Positions 45,557 to 58,280 of a stretch of DNA of 64,000 nucleotides are shown one piece after another. The stretch comes from Ashinkailepas kermadecensis (taxonomy: Eukaryota; Arthropoda; Thecostraca; Neolepadidae). Where the stretch lies: contig JAOTOM010001536.1 of the NCBI GenBank assembly GCA_034440615.1, forward strand, positions 1 through 64,000, written 5' to 3'. The position numbers and the translations under genes are program-made. Positions within the stretch are counted from its first letter, which is position 1. Each line of letters begins with the position of its first letter. Under the pieces are notes generated by a model, which did no database searches, had not been told where the DNA came from, and worked only from the letters and a program-made list of their open reading frames with translations.

Positions 45557-46932
45557 ATGGGCTTGTGACAGATTGCATGGCACTGGTAGTGCTGCAATCA
45601 ATCGTTTGGTTGGTTAATGTCTAAGTGGAATGGTTCTTAAGCTGCTACTTTAGGAGAGGTCTGGGTTTGCTGTCAGGGTTGGCAAGTTTTCTCCAACATG
45701 TTTTTTTATCCTTTTTATCATGGCTTTATCTGTCAGGAGCAAACTAGCTTTGTCGGTATTTTCTACTTGAAACCATTTCGAGAAAAGTGTATTGTAGAAG
45801 CACATTTCTTGGCGTGATACAGACGATGTGACAATTTATTTCTGCCGCAATTGCAAACTTTTCAGTTGGCAACCAACTCCTGCATCATCCCTCGCCGACA
45901 CTGGAGAACCTATTGGCAGATGAATTTGTATGCTAATTTGCAACTGAGATACATTGTCCGAAGATGCACTTTGAGCTGGAATGTTCTGTGTTGCATGGAA
46001 TAGTATTCTGCAAGGTGTAGTAGACAAGTGTTAGATACATAAAATATTTAATACATAAGTTTTATCCGAAACCATGGCTCGGAAAGTAGTCTGCTCCTGA
46101 ATTTCTACCATCCAATACAAAAAATCTCCAAAACATTATAATCTCCCTTTCTCTCACAGGAAGGTTGGATTGTGCTGCTTACTCCACTGAAAAAAAAACA
46201 TACTGCTTGTTTATAGAAGGGCAAAAATTCACTGAGAAACGCAAAAGGGGATTTCGGTTTTAACGGAGAGAGAACACAAAATTAGCCTCCAGATTGCATG
46301 ATACAAAATTTTCCCTCCAGAACCAGGATCTCTAAATATTAATCCAACGCTGACCTGCACATGAATCCAACCCATTGTGCCTGAAAATAAAAGCAGACAA
46401 TATGCATTGCAAGCTGCATGTTTCTCATTATCAAACCTTTTCACTCATTTTTTGTTTGTTAGTGCAACAGCATGAAGTGAGAGAAGTGAAAACGCAGATT
46501 TTTTGGGAGGGGGAGTTAAGAGTGGAAGAGTATTCCCAGCTAGGTGCCATTTTCCACCAAAGTCTGGAAATCTTCCGACACTGCTGACAGATAAGCTCAA
46601 AACAGGAGCTTAAAACTGCTGCCTTTTGTCATTCTAGGTAGTTATTCTCTCTGTCGGTGCATATCCTGTGTAGCTGACCCCATCATTCCTGTAATCAGGA
46701 GAGATCTGTGCCTATCAGTTGCTTTATGACTGGCAGGAAAGAGCAGAGAAAGAGCATGGATGTCTTTCCTTACCTTGCCTAATGCTATGAACATGGAACA
46801 GAGGTGGTCCGATGGTAGCCAGGATCTAGTTCAGAATAAGAACAATGATTCGTGGGTGATGTCAAACTTTAACTATCCTTCTGGTTGTTCTCACTGATCA
46901 TTTGGTAACTAAAAATTTGAATGATGGAAATT
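45557..46932. other. Unassigned AT-rich
   Basis: Nothing coding recognised on either strand. Confidence 0.5.
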
Positions 46933-47576
46933 TTAGTTTGTTTTACATAGGTATATACTTTTCCCTGCTGATGTGCTGATGTATTGTTCCCAGGCCTTCA
47001 TCATCCAATTCGAGTACCTGAATTCCGCGAACAGCAGTACTCCTGCACGTCCAGCATTGGTGCGTCCGACATCAGTTCCAGCACGCCCTGCACCGGTGCT
47101 GTCGACCTCAACAGCACGTCCCCCCCCCCGTGTCCCGTTCACGGACTTTCCAGTCAGCTCCTACATGCCGTGCACTGAGCACCGGTGCTGTCGGCATCGG
47201 CTTCTGCATGCCCTGAATTAGCGCCTCCGACGTCAGCTCCTCGAAACCTTTTACCGGCGCTCCCGGTGTCCGCTACTGTGTCTTCTACACCGGTACTTCC
47301 AACATGAGCTCCGGCATGCCCCGCACTAGTGCTGTCGACCTCAACCCCTGTCTCCCGTTCACTGGATTTCCAGTTAGGTCCTACATGCCGTACATCGGTG
47401 CTGTTAACATCAGTTGCTGCAATGTACCTGTGGTGGGCAGCCATTGCGGCGGGCCCGACGCCAGCAGGCATTAATAGCAGACAGAGCAGAAATAAAGTTT
47501 TTCTTCTTTCGTGAACGGTTTCTTCCGACGATATTGCGTGGTTCTCCGGCGAGAGGAATACGGGGGACGGAGACAA
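46933..47576 (-). CDS. Possible secreted repeat ORF, frame-interrupted
   Basis: The minus-strand frame from 47576 has a signal-peptide-like stretch (RKTLFLLCLLLMPAGVGPAA) followed by AHHRYIAA. Low-complexity sequence rich in VDST-GAGHAGADVG words then follows, up to a stop at 47154. The repeated 190-bp unit continues in another frame to 46933 (VEVDSTGAGRAGTDVG). The duplicated segment contains ACTGGAAA(T/G)(C/T)C(A/C)GTGAACGGG in both copies, and a G-run length change separates them. It may be a real first exon of a secreted protein, or just a GC-rich minisatellite with a fortuitous hydrophobic start. Confidence 0.35.
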
Positions 47577-48982
47577 TAAAATTCTCGGAATAGCACCTTA
47601 CGATTTTTCTGATGTAATTATGAATTATCACGAGAGACAAAAATCGCCAGTCCATGTTTCGTTCTTGTCCCAGTGTTCTCGGGAGAGAACATTTGGATTG
47701 ATGAGATTATGTGCCATCATCAGCTGAGTATTTAGGACGCTTGGAGAAGCTTGATTGGTCTCGTGGCAATGGTCTCAGAGACTGTGTAGAGGTCGAAACC
47801 GTACATGGTCCTCTGAAACTTGTGGTTATCCGCAGATAACTGTTGAACTATCCATGGTCTCCGAGAAGCACTTCCGGTCGCAGATGGGGGAAAAGGTCTC
47901 AAAACTGTTTGAGTATACTCCCACATACTCCGGCGAATCAGGCCGCTTGCTCTCACAAGACCCGGCGTATCAGACGCCTTACTCCTGCCGGTAGCAACAA
48001 GTCTTCGGGAATGAGAGAAATCGAAGCCTGCCATCCGGAGTACACGTGGCTTCTTTCCAGGATGCAGATTTTACTGGTGAACTGATGAAACTTAAAATGA
48101 AGATGATGAAGACTGAAACAGAAGCTGGATGTGCTTCGTTAGCGTGATGTCATTATATTTTTGACAGTACCGGTCATATGTTTGTGAATACATGTGAGAT
48201 GATGATAGTGTTATATTCAGCCACCTGACGAACTTCTATGTTTTATCCTGTCTCTTCCAGTAGCTTTGTGGCACGGACCAAATTTCAACCAGAACGCTCG
48301 TGATTGCAAAGTATCCTTGTCCGTCTAGCGACATTCAAAACAAATGGGGAAGCCTTTCCTTTTTGCTGAGTTCCTAACCACGTTGACATTTCATGTAACG
48401 AGCTCACCGAGCCAGCGAAAAATAACAGCGCCAAATTCATGCGTACCTGTCCTATCTCTTCAGAAAATAGATCCTTACACTGTTCTATTTCCGCTTATGT
48501 AATGCGAATCCGAAACTATGAGACAGCAGACGGCAGTAACGACCTTAACTCCACTACGGAAGACGGCAGTAACGACCTTAACTCCACTACGGAAGACGGC
48601 AGTAACGACCTTAACTCCACTACGGAAGAGATCACAAGCTGTCCCCTCTACTTTTTTTATGGTTCCTGAACGCTTCAAGTGATGATCCTGAAACATGGTG
48701 ACTTTTCATAGCTATCTTTTCGACATAGAGTGCCTTTTTGAGCCGTCTACTTATCTCAGGGACGGCTCAAGAAGTGAGTTTACTGAGAAATGTCAGGATA
48801 ATCTTACTTTTTCACATCGTACCATGCTTGGCTTCTATCATCTATAGCTTAGCATATAATCGATCGTCCTTCACCAAGCTTAGCAACTAATCTTGAAAGA
48901 CGATTAGCTAGATAAATTAGCAGGTTGTAGTGCTTTTGCTTACTAGAGGCACATCCAGGTACGTAAAAAATGGTGCAAACAG
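47577..48982. repeat. Mostly unassigned; 33-bp x3 repeat at 48532-48632
   Basis: Three exact units with core AACGACCTTAACTCCACTAC and period 33 bp lie at 48532-48632. They are in frame for SNDLNSTTEDG but within a short open frame of 76 codons. No gene recognised in the rest. Confidence 0.7.
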
Positions 48983-51060
48983 GGGCGTCGATTTGTATCC
49001 TTTTGCGAGGGCCATGGCCCCCCCAATGCTGATCTTGGCCCCCCAATGTTGATTTGGGCCCCCCAATAACCCATGCTATTTTTATGCTGATAAAAAGCTA
49101 AAGGAAAAAAAAGAAGAAGAAAAAAAAAACACTGTTAGGTACATAGAAAACTTAGTTGATGTTAACCAGCACATTTTGTACTGAAAAAGAACAGATTTGG
49201 ATTAGATAGTGGACTGAGTATCCAACTTTTGCTACACAATTCAAAATTATGTGCAAAACAAACAAAATAGCTAGATTTCCCTCCACTGTGCAAGGAAAAC
49301 TTACGCCATAAAATGTTAAGATTCGCTGATGATGCATTTTAAACCAGATTGTCTTTTTTTTCATGTTAAGCCAAAAAACAACAATTGGATTGTCATACTG
49401 ATGTTTGTACACACCACCAATGGCAAAACCACACACATGTGAGCTTAAACAGGAAAAAATCCATTCTTAATTTCCAGTCATTGTCAAACTTGCATTGTCC
49501 AGTGAACAGCAGACAATCATCCTTGAGATTGTGGATATGCAAACTATAATTATCTTCAGCAGCCCACCTATCACACCATCAGCTTGATATTTACCTAGGT
49601 ACCTACCTAAATGCCCAATAACAATGCATGCATTCAATATTGATATGGGGAAAACGAGAGCCATGTGTGGGCAAATCTGCCAGCTTATGGTGCCATGACA
49701 GAAAAAACTCAGCAAGAAGCTGCATGGCCACTGCAATATAATTGGTATTCCTAAAAGAATAAAAAAGAAAGCTATGGCTCACATGACTTTTAAGCAAAGC
49801 TTAGTCATCCACGACCAATGCTATACAAGAGAAATAGCCTTGACAAGCCCAATGTCTCGTACGCCGCAAAAACACCATTATTAAACGCCGCAAAAATACC
49901 ATTATTTTAAAAGGTACACCAAAGTCGCATTCAAACCTTGATGACGTCACAGGTTTTTATTCATATATTGCATAAATTGGTAGCATCAGGCAAGTTTCAA
50001 TTTAACTGCATGGGGGAGTTACTTTTTCAGGCGTACCGGACCACAGAGGTCATTTGCGCCACCTTTTTGAAGCGAGTACGTTACATGTCTGACTATAAAA
50101 GCGGGTGTTTGCGATCAAGGTGCAGGCATGTGGACGTTTACATAAAGGGAATTTTACGTTATAGTTTGTGTTATATTTTAGGCGCTGAAGGCGGGGCTAG
50201 GATGGGGACATCCCCTAATGTCTAGATGGCAGGGGCGTCGATTTGTATCCTTTTGTGGGTGCCAGGGCCCCACCAGTGTTGATCTTGGCCCCCCAATGTT
50301 GATTTGGCCCCCCCAATAACATATGCTATTTTTATGCTCATAAAAAGTTGAAGAAAAAAAGAAGAAAAACACCTTGCTAGGTACATAGAAAATGTAGTTG
50401 AGGTTAACCAGCACATTTTGTAATTAAAAAAACAGATTTGGGTTCGATAGTGGACTGACTCTCCACCTTTTGCTACAAAATTCAAAATGGTGTGCACAAA
50501 AACCAATTGTCATTGTCAAACTTGCATACAATCCAGTCCCGTGAACAACAATCAGTTATCATTGAGAGTGTGGATATTCAAACTATAATTAACCTCAACA
50601 GCCCACTCATCACACTATCAGTTTGATATTTGCCTGGTACCTAGGCACCTAGGTACATGCTGCAGAAAGACTTAGAAGAGCTTGTGAAGTGGTCCAAAAA
50701 TGGCAGATGAAATTAAATTTTGATAAGTGCAAAATCATGCATGTATGCAGGGGCGTCGATTTGTATCCTTTTGTGGGGTCCCACCAATGTTGATCTTCCC
50801 CCCCAATGTTGATTTGGGCCCCCCAATAACCTATGCTATTTTATGCTGATAAGAAAGCTAAAGGGAAAAAAATGAAAAACACCATGCTAAGTAGAAACAG
50901 TGATGTTAACCAGCACATTTTGTGCTGAATAGAAACAGATTTGGATTAGATAGTGGACTGACTCTCCACCTATTGCTGACAAATTTAAAATTGTGTGCAA
51001 AAACAAACAAAACAGCTAGAATTCCCTCCACTGTGGAAGTACAGCTTACATCTTTCTGGG
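48983..51060 (+). mobile_element. Three copies of a repeat starting CAGGGGCGTCGATTTGTA
   Basis: Copies at 48983-49300, 50227-50520 and 50752-51060 each start with GGGGCGTCGATTTGTATCC, continue CCCCCCAATGTTGAT, ATGCTATTTTTATGCTGATAA or close variants, and then ACCAGCACATTTTGTACTGA. A fourth copy of only the first 20 bp is at 51925. The 5' word resembles the hAT-type ends of this window, but no inverted right end was found. Between the copies lie unrelated AT-rich stretches. Confidence 0.8.
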
Positions 51061-51129
51061 TTGGTTGGTTGGTTATTTGGGTTTACTGGCGCATTGACTG
51101 CGTTGGTCATACAGCGCCCATACAACTTT

Positions 51130-54100
51130 TCTTGTTCCCACCCTAAAGCACAATAATACCCAAAAGCTTCCGAAAAAAAATTACAACCATGTTCACAAAA
51201 AATATAATTTTGTAATTAAAATCAGCTTAGGTTAGGTTAGGCTCGGTTAGGTTTCTTTTTTAAGGTTGAGAATTTTCAGAAAATAAATTGAGTGAAATTT
51301 TAATTTAGTTTAATTTTTGTTCTCAAAAGATAGGTTAGGATAGGCTAGGTTGGGTTTTGTTGCATGAAAAAAAAAAATATGTTTATTCGATGTTACCGAA
51401 CTCAAAGCCTTTTTGGCATTATTTTGCTCACAACCTGAAAAGTAAGCACAAAAAATAAGTGAGTCCAATCTTCTTAGTCACCTTCATAAACATGGTATTC
51501 TGCATATTTTTCTTTGTTTTAAAGGAAAAAAGAACACCTTAGACTGCAAGGTTACCAAATAATTTGCAATTTTTGGGGGAAACGTTTTTGGATTTTTTAA
51601 AAAGTTTTCCTACTTGAAAAGCCTAAACTAACCTAACTTAACCGAACCTAACCCATTTGCTTGCTATATGGAGGCAAATGTGTGTAAAAACTTGTCTTGT
51701 TACCACCTTAAAGCACAATAATACCGATTTAGCTAGGTTAGGCTAGTTTAGTTGTTTACCTTGGAAAAATTGTTCAATCATTTTCAAAAATAAAATAAAA
51801 TTGGAAGTTTTCCTTCAAAAGCAGCTGACATTAGGTTCGGGTAAGTTGGGTTTGGTTGTTCAATTTAGAAAATTTTCAGAATATATATTGCTTAATTTTT
51901 GTTTCTATTTTTTTCTCCAAAGCAGGGGCGTCGATTTGTATCGATAGACACTAGCGCGCATTAAATGTCACACATCGTGATGGGCGTTCCTCAGAACATC
52001 CAAAATCGTAACATGCAAAGAAAAATTCCAGTTACAGAAATTCCAGCGCCTGAAGTCTAAATTTGAGGTTACAGTGACAAATGTGACGGAGGTAAGACAT
52101 CTGTGGTGCAATTGCGCGCAGTGTTTAATCCGGAGGCCAATCTCATGTGACGTCGTACTGATTCGTTTTTTGTACTTCGCACATTCTGATGTATCGCACC
52201 TTTTGATGTATCTGCGGATTGGTGTGATTTTAGATAGTAAATAAATAGCTTGCTGATATTTAATTCCCAAAGGAACAGTAGTTGAAGAAGTTGGCAGGTA
52301 AGCTTGAAAAAGTCCAGTCCATGCTTTTTTCTGATTTGTGCTCAGGGTTTCCATGTTAATATCACATAACTACCACGTTTGTCTTCAAGAAGAGCTGTTT
52401 TTAGTTTACTTTTATTAAAATTTTCATTCCACTGCTCTTAGTGCCCTTTCTGCCCAGGATTGGGGCACCTAGTGTTGCATTTCCGTCCAGGGGTTGGCAC
52501 ACCTTTTGGTAAATTTACAGCTTAAGGTAATTTCTGATTAATTTTTTCCCATGCAATGTTTAGGAATGTGATAAACACGATTTTGGTAAATTTGTGTTTT
52601 AAGGTGTTTTATGAATTCGTGGAATGTATCATTTCAATGCAATGTTTATGAATGTGACTCAGATGATGGGACCACTCATTTTCTATACAAATGCCTACAT
52701 TTCAGGTTGTAAGCAAAATAACATCAACAAAAAGCTTTGAATTAGGTGACATAGGGTAAAGTATTTTTTTATAAATAAAATAAATGCAACATAACCTAAC
52801 CTAACCTAGCTTAACCTCCCCTTGGAGAAAAACAAAACCAAAACATCAATTTGTAAAAATTTCAAGCAATGTATTTTTTTTACAATAAAAAAAAATGTAA
52901 CCCAACCTAACCTAACCTAACCTAACCAAACCTAACCTAACTAACCTGACCTGACCTGACCTGACCTAACCGAATCTAACCTAACCTAACCTAACCTAAC
53001 CCAATTTAACCTAACCTAACATAAGCTGCTTTTAAAGAAAAAGATCTATTTCTTTCAAATTTTGGAACAATTTTTGCAAAAAATGTCGAACTTAAAACAC
53101 TTAAACTAATCTAACATCACCAAACATAGCCCATTTGTTTGCTTTATGGAGGCAAATGTGTAATAACTTGCCTTGTTACCACCTTAAAGCACAATAATTC
53201 TGGTTAGATTAGGTTGGGTTAGGTTTTTTCATTTGTAAAATTTCAATAAAATAAATTGCTAGATATTTTTCCAATCTTGTTTTTATAGTTGTTTTCTCCA
53301 AGGTCAGCTTAGGTTACATTAGGTTATGTTGAATTTTTAATGTATTTCTTTTAATTGCTATGTTACCTAACTCAAAGCCCATTTTTAATGTTATTTTGCT
53401 CACAACCTGGAAAGTAAGCATTTGCACAGAAACTGAGTAGTGCCATCAGCTTAGTGACATTCATAAACATTGCATTGGAAATTTAAATAAAAAAATATTA
53501 ATAAAATACATAAAAGCACACATTTAATGTCCTTTCCTCTGCAAATGCATGCCTTTCAATTGGGAGTAAAAAATAACACCAAAAAGGGTGTGGAGTAAGG
53601 AAATATAGCATACAAATAATGTTCAAGATGTATGATAACCTTACCTAACATAGTTCAACTTCCCATACAAGAAATTAATTGTTTTAATTTAAATTTTCGA
53701 GGCATTTTCTCAAATATTTTCAACTTAAAAAGCCTAACCTAAGCTAGCCTGAACCGTTTATTATTTTTTGTAGAAAAATCATTAACAAAAATTATTTACC
53801 AACAAATGATTTTTTTATAACTTACAACAAACGCCTAACCTAACCTGACAAACCTCACCCCTTTGTATGCTTCATGGAGGTAAAATGTGTGTAAAACTTG
53901 TCTTGTGGTTACCTTAAACTGTGATAATACCTGGCTTTTTGGGTAATATTTCAGCTCATGGTACTCTCTGACTTCTTCTAATTTATTTTTTAATGCAGTG
54001 TTTGTTAATGTGCTGAACATGATGTAACCGCTCATTTCCTCTGCAGATGCACACTTTTCATTTGTGAGGAAAAATAACGTGGAAAAGGGGGCTTGGATTT

Positions 54101-54430
54101 GAGTAATATAGGATGAAAAATAATGTTCAGATTAAAAAAATGTAACATAACCTAACCTAACCTAGCCTAGACTTCCATGCAAGAAATGATTATTTTTATG
54201 CCAAATTCTCCCCCCCAATTTCTTTTTCTCAAACATTTTGAACTTAAAAAGTCTAACGTAACCTAATCTAGCTTGAACCGTTTTTGAAGATTTTTTTTTT
54301 CATTTACTAACTTACAACAAAAGCCTAGCCTAACGCAATTAGACAAAACCTAGCTCCTTTGAATGATTCGTGGAGGTAAAAATGGGTGTAAAACATGTCT
54401 TGTGGTTACCTTAGACTGCAATAATATCTC
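51130..54430. repeat. CCTAA/TTAGG-rich interspersed repeats
   Basis: Nested or tandem partial copies of the 44794 element family share ACCACCTTAAAGCACAATAAT, TTTGCTT(T)ATGGAGGCAAATG and runs of (C)CTAACCTAAC. The densest run is 52885-53025, about 20 CCTAA units with GACCT variants. It is interstitial and interrupted, so it is not a telomere end. No gene seen. Confidence 0.8.
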
Positions 54431-55840
54431 TTTTGTGCTACCTGGTGTACGTGATGAACCTCCATCTGCATGCTACATGAGAGCATTGCACTTATTGCTT
54501 CACAAAGAACAATAACATTTTGAAAGTACAATATTTTCAGGAATGGAATCCTGTGCTGATAACATTTTCTGAGTTATAAATTTGCAGATCAGATCTACAT
54601 CATTTGTGTTAATAAATATGAGAAATTCATAGAAATGCATACACCGGTTTGTAGACAAGAAGTTATTCTGATGATTTCTGATGTATTGGAAAATGACAAA
54701 TTTTCATGATGGAAGCAGGCAAAGTTAAAGTACATATATCTCAATAAGTGGTCAGTTCACTAACAAGACAGCAAATTCACTCAAATAGCACTCAAAATGC
54801 CAGGCGGCCCACTCTTTTTGCAAGTTTAAAAATCGATGACAGTGCTTTCTTGAATCATGTTTAAAGCACATGAAGGAAATGTATTGCTGACACTTGTTAG
54901 GAACTGATGTGTGTAACGTTAATTAACATTTCTAATGTCCTGATGTTTGTACACAAAATATAGCTCACTATTGTAAATAGCATGGGAAGTATGATGCCAT
55001 ATATCATGGCTAATTTATGGTCAAACTGTTATGCAGCAGATTCCCTGCATTGTTACTTAGTTATTTGGGCTTTAGGGCACAGACCATGTTGATCACATAG
55101 ATCCCTGCATTGGTGTTAACTGATACATCAGTATGTTTGCAAATTCACTGATCAGTGAATCCATACCATTCTCACTGGGGTATAAAAGCTACATTATAAC
55201 ATTGTTTATACCGGGCGGCTGTGTCGGTGCATTGACGGCACGTTAAACTTTCGGTCAAAATTCTGCCGTTTAACTTGAATTAATGGATCGGGTGGTGGGG
55301 CCAGGGTTCACGCAACAAGCTCTGCTTAGCAATCCGACCCTGGTTCATAAAGCCAGCCCAACAAGAACTCGGAGGAAACTTATTAAAAAAAAAAAAATGC
55401 ATATAACAGAAACCCATCTCGATTGTCCTGCTTACTCAGGACACCATAGAAGTCAATGAAGCCAATGAAAACCATAGAAGTCAATGAAAATGTTACTTCA
55501 TCCCCTGTATTGTTAATGGAAACAAGTCTCTTGAACCATATGTTATGTCCTTCACAGTGTTGCTCCATCCACCTCCAACTCCAACCCTGACCAAACTTCA
55601 GGAGCTCATCCATCTCCAAAGCAGTCTGTTGAAGAAGGTATGTATTGCCGCATAACTACTGTGACCGGAATTCCACGGTATCCATGTTGCCTTACAATCC
55701 ATCCTTGCTGATCCATGTAGCAGATGTTTGCCACTTTCCTCAAACTGTCTGGATAACTGGGGAGTTGAAATCACATGTGTGATGAAACAGATGAACTATT
55801 CCTGGATTCTTATGTTGCATCATTGCATGGCACAGTGACA
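54431..55840. other. Unassigned; weak SINE-like patch at 55208-55378
   Basis: 55208-55378 has GGGCGGCTGTGTCGGTGCAT at the start and an A run at the end (GGAGGAAACTTATTAAAAAA), suggesting a retroposed short element. A B box is not convincing. The remainder is AT-rich. Confidence 0.35.
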
Positions 55841-55879
55841 TACCGAATGGGGAGGGGGAATTGTGGGAAGTTCCCTCAC

Positions 55880-56855
55880 CCCCCCCGTCCTGATAGGTTG
55901 TGGGGCCCCCAAGAGTCCGCCGAGCTTAGGAAAAAAATGCGCTATGCTCCCTAAGAATTGCACTCGGTCGACCAAAAATCGCACCGGGGCTCAGAAAAAT
56001 CACATTCGGGGCCCCCAAACGTAGCGCAGGGGCCCCGATAATGACGCTGGGGCCTCAAAAGTTTGCACCTGGGCCCCTGAAAATCACGTTGGGGCCGCAA
56101 ACAAGTCGTGCCGGGATTCAAGAAAATCACGACGGGGGCCACAAACGGTCGGGCCGGGGCCTCCTGAAAATCACGCCGAGACTGGGGTATTAAGAATTAT
56201 CACCCGGGCCCCTGAAAATCACGCCAGAGGCCTGATAGGTCCCACCGGGGCTCTAAAAGTCTCGTTGAGATCACCCCACAAATGAAGCCGGGTGAATGAA
56301 AAACAGTCCGGACACGGAAAATCAATCTGGGATCTCAACAATAGCTCCAAAAGCCCACACAACTTGTTGGGCCCCCACAAACGTGTCGTAGCCACCGCAA
56401 GGGATCCCAACAAGTGACGACGGGGCCCCAAAAATCGCACTTGGACAAAAACAAATTCACGCCGCTTCTCTTGAAAATCTCACTGGGGCCAAAACGTCGT
56501 GCCGGAGCCCCACAAGTTGCAGCTGGCTTCCCAAGTACCAATATATACCCGGAATGTCACCTTGCGGACGGAAAAATTGCGTCAAGGATCCACAAAATAA
56601 GAAGTCGTCGGACGCCGGAAAAGAAACCTGTTTGGGCACCGGAAAAAACGCACCGAGAGCCAGAAAAATCGTACCGGGTTCCAAAAATAGCCTGCAGGGG
56701 GGCTTATAAAAATAGACTTCACCACAAAAACCACAAGGAGACTCCATCGAATCGACCAGAGCACCGGAAAATTAAGAATGGGTCCCGAAAGAAAATTATC
56801 CGAAGGGCCTTTCTACTCTCGATCGTGCAATCTGCGGAAAAAACACGTTGAGCAG
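55880..56855. repeat. Second copy of the hAT-like element interior
   Basis: It is made of GGGGCCCC(C)AAAAATCGCGCC-like words every 20-30 bp, as at 14800-16720. The order of distinctive words (ACAAATGAAGCC, CAATCCGGACA(T/C)GGA, CCGGAATGTCAC, TTGGGCACCGGAAAAAA, AATCGTACC) matches 14950-15400. This is therefore homology, not just shared repeat composition. The clear terminal sequences of the 12041 element are missing. Confidence 0.75.
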
Positions 56856-56865
56856 CCGCAGTGGC

Positions 56866-57508
56866 GTACTAAATGGAAAAATTCCCCTCCCTAACGTTAG
56901 GCACCAAGGAAATACTTTCACCCATCGTCATTACCGTTCAGGTCTGCTGTGCTCTGATGCTTCATCAATGCCGGTGTGTTTTAGCCTGCATCTGATCGCT
57001 GAAGTATTTTTATTTAAGCCGGTGTGTGTTTGTTGGTGTGTGGAGTGAGGAGGAGGGTAACAGTGACGGTGACGGTGACGATAGATCCGAGCCTACTATA
57101 TGGCACTGCAGTCGCATGCTATTACTCAGAGTTGTTATGTTGGTGAGTTCGAGTCTCACCTGTCGCTACTCTTCGCCCGCGACCAATCGGCGTGAGAGAT
57201 TGGCGACGCTATATGACACAACGGTCGACGTGTCGTAGAACCAATGACCAACCAAGAGTTGTTATGTTGAAATGTACTGAGCACTGCTCTTTTAATTATG
57301 TGACTTCACCAGTTATTGGACGATTTTCCCCGTCGGTGAGGATGCTGAATAAACATAAACATACACATCGTCGAAGAAGAAATCACAATGTCTGAGATCT
57401 GAAAATATAGTGGGCTAAATCCGATGAGTTTTATTTTCGGGGGGGGGGAGTGTCTAGTATTTTGGCACTTCGGTCCCCCCAATGTTTTTCAAAAATCGAC
57501 ACCCCTGG
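56866..57508 (+). mobile_element. Dispersed repeat copy 1, interrupted by a SINE
   Basis: It is homologous to 63045-63567 over its whole length apart from the SINE. It begins TTCCCCTCCCTAA(C/T)GTTAGGCAC, has a GACGGTGACG-type microsatellite, AAGTTGTTATGTTGA, GGCGAGGATGCTGAA and a G run, and ends AAAAATCGACACCCCTGG. Confidence 0.88.
57143..57254 (+). mobile_element. 5'-truncated tRNA-derived SINE with 15-bp target duplication
   Basis: It starts within the B box (GTGAGTTCGAGTCTCACC) and ends GACCAACCA. AGAGTTGTTATGTTG occurs at 57128-57142 and 57255-57269. Truncation inside the T arm shows that integration of partial copies occurs, as expected for LINE-mediated target-primed insertion. Confidence 0.93.
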
Positions 57509-57931
57509 CCACTGTCCATCCATTCGTCGTTATAACGCGAGTCCCAGACGGGTCACTGCAAGCCAAAAGCTATTGCGTCATAAGTGACGATCTGCACCAC
57601 AATACAGCCTCAGTTTACGCGTTCCAAACAAAGGTTCTGGAACAGACGAAATCCGAGAATGAAAATGTCAGAAAGGTGCATTACTTTACAGACGGCTGTG
57701 CAGCACAATACAAGAATAAACATAATATAAGGAACATGTGCCTGCACAAGCAGGACTTCAACGTTGACTGCGAGTGGCATTATTTTGCCACCTGCCATGG
57801 AAAAGGTCCGTGCGACGGCGTAGGTGGGACCGTGAAACGCCTGACGGCAAGGGCAAGCTTTCAGCGGCCAGACGGAGACCAGATATTGACCCCGGAAGCT
57901 ATGTTTAACTTCTGCTCGACACACATATCAG
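57424..57931 (+). CDS. Two-exon gene of uncharacterised family, exon 1
   Basis: The frame is open from 57424; the family-like part starts at about 57508 (VHPFVVITRVPDGSLQAKSY). It continues VISDDLHHNTASVYAFQ, VHYFTDGCAAQYKNKHNIRN, MCLHKQDFNVDCEWHYFATC, HGKGPCDGVGGTVKRLTARA and ends in phase 1 at ATATCAG|GTACTG. The FTDG-A-QYKN, EW-FFATSHGK and CDG-GGTVKR words recur in uncharacterised, often multicopy arthropod proteins. The conserved Asp residues would fit a nuclease or transposase, but that is inference. The 5' limit is uncertain because the frame enters the end of the dispersed repeat; an upstream exon is likely. Confidence 0.72.
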
Positions 57932-58280
57932 GTACTGTTCCTAATTGCAAAATCATTTTTATTAGCACCACCTAGCGCCATTTTTCGCAATTTTCAGTCA
58001 GATTCTAATTTTCGCGGGATTTTGGGTATTCAGGGCACATCAGCTCAATATACCTAAGCCTTCACTGGTTACCCAGGATCAACAACTGGTCTTTATAAAC
58101 AAATAAATAGTCCGTTCACCATGACACCCGTCAAAAGGGCGAGTGAAAGTAGCGCATTTCTTACCCGTTTTCTAGATACTCGTAAAAATATTGCACATGT
58201 GAAATGCTGAAAAGATCGAAGATTGTGCGATCGGGATGACAAATACTTGCAAGGGAGCTGATGCAAATTTCGTCCCACAG

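Noticed and set aside
52885..53025. Chromosome end (telomere)
   Set aside because: CCTAA run is short, interrupted, flanked by element sequence and more than 10 kb of further DNA on each side.
55208..55378. Second SINE family
   Set aside because: An A-rich end is present but there is no convincing promoter box or target duplication; kept only as a weak note.
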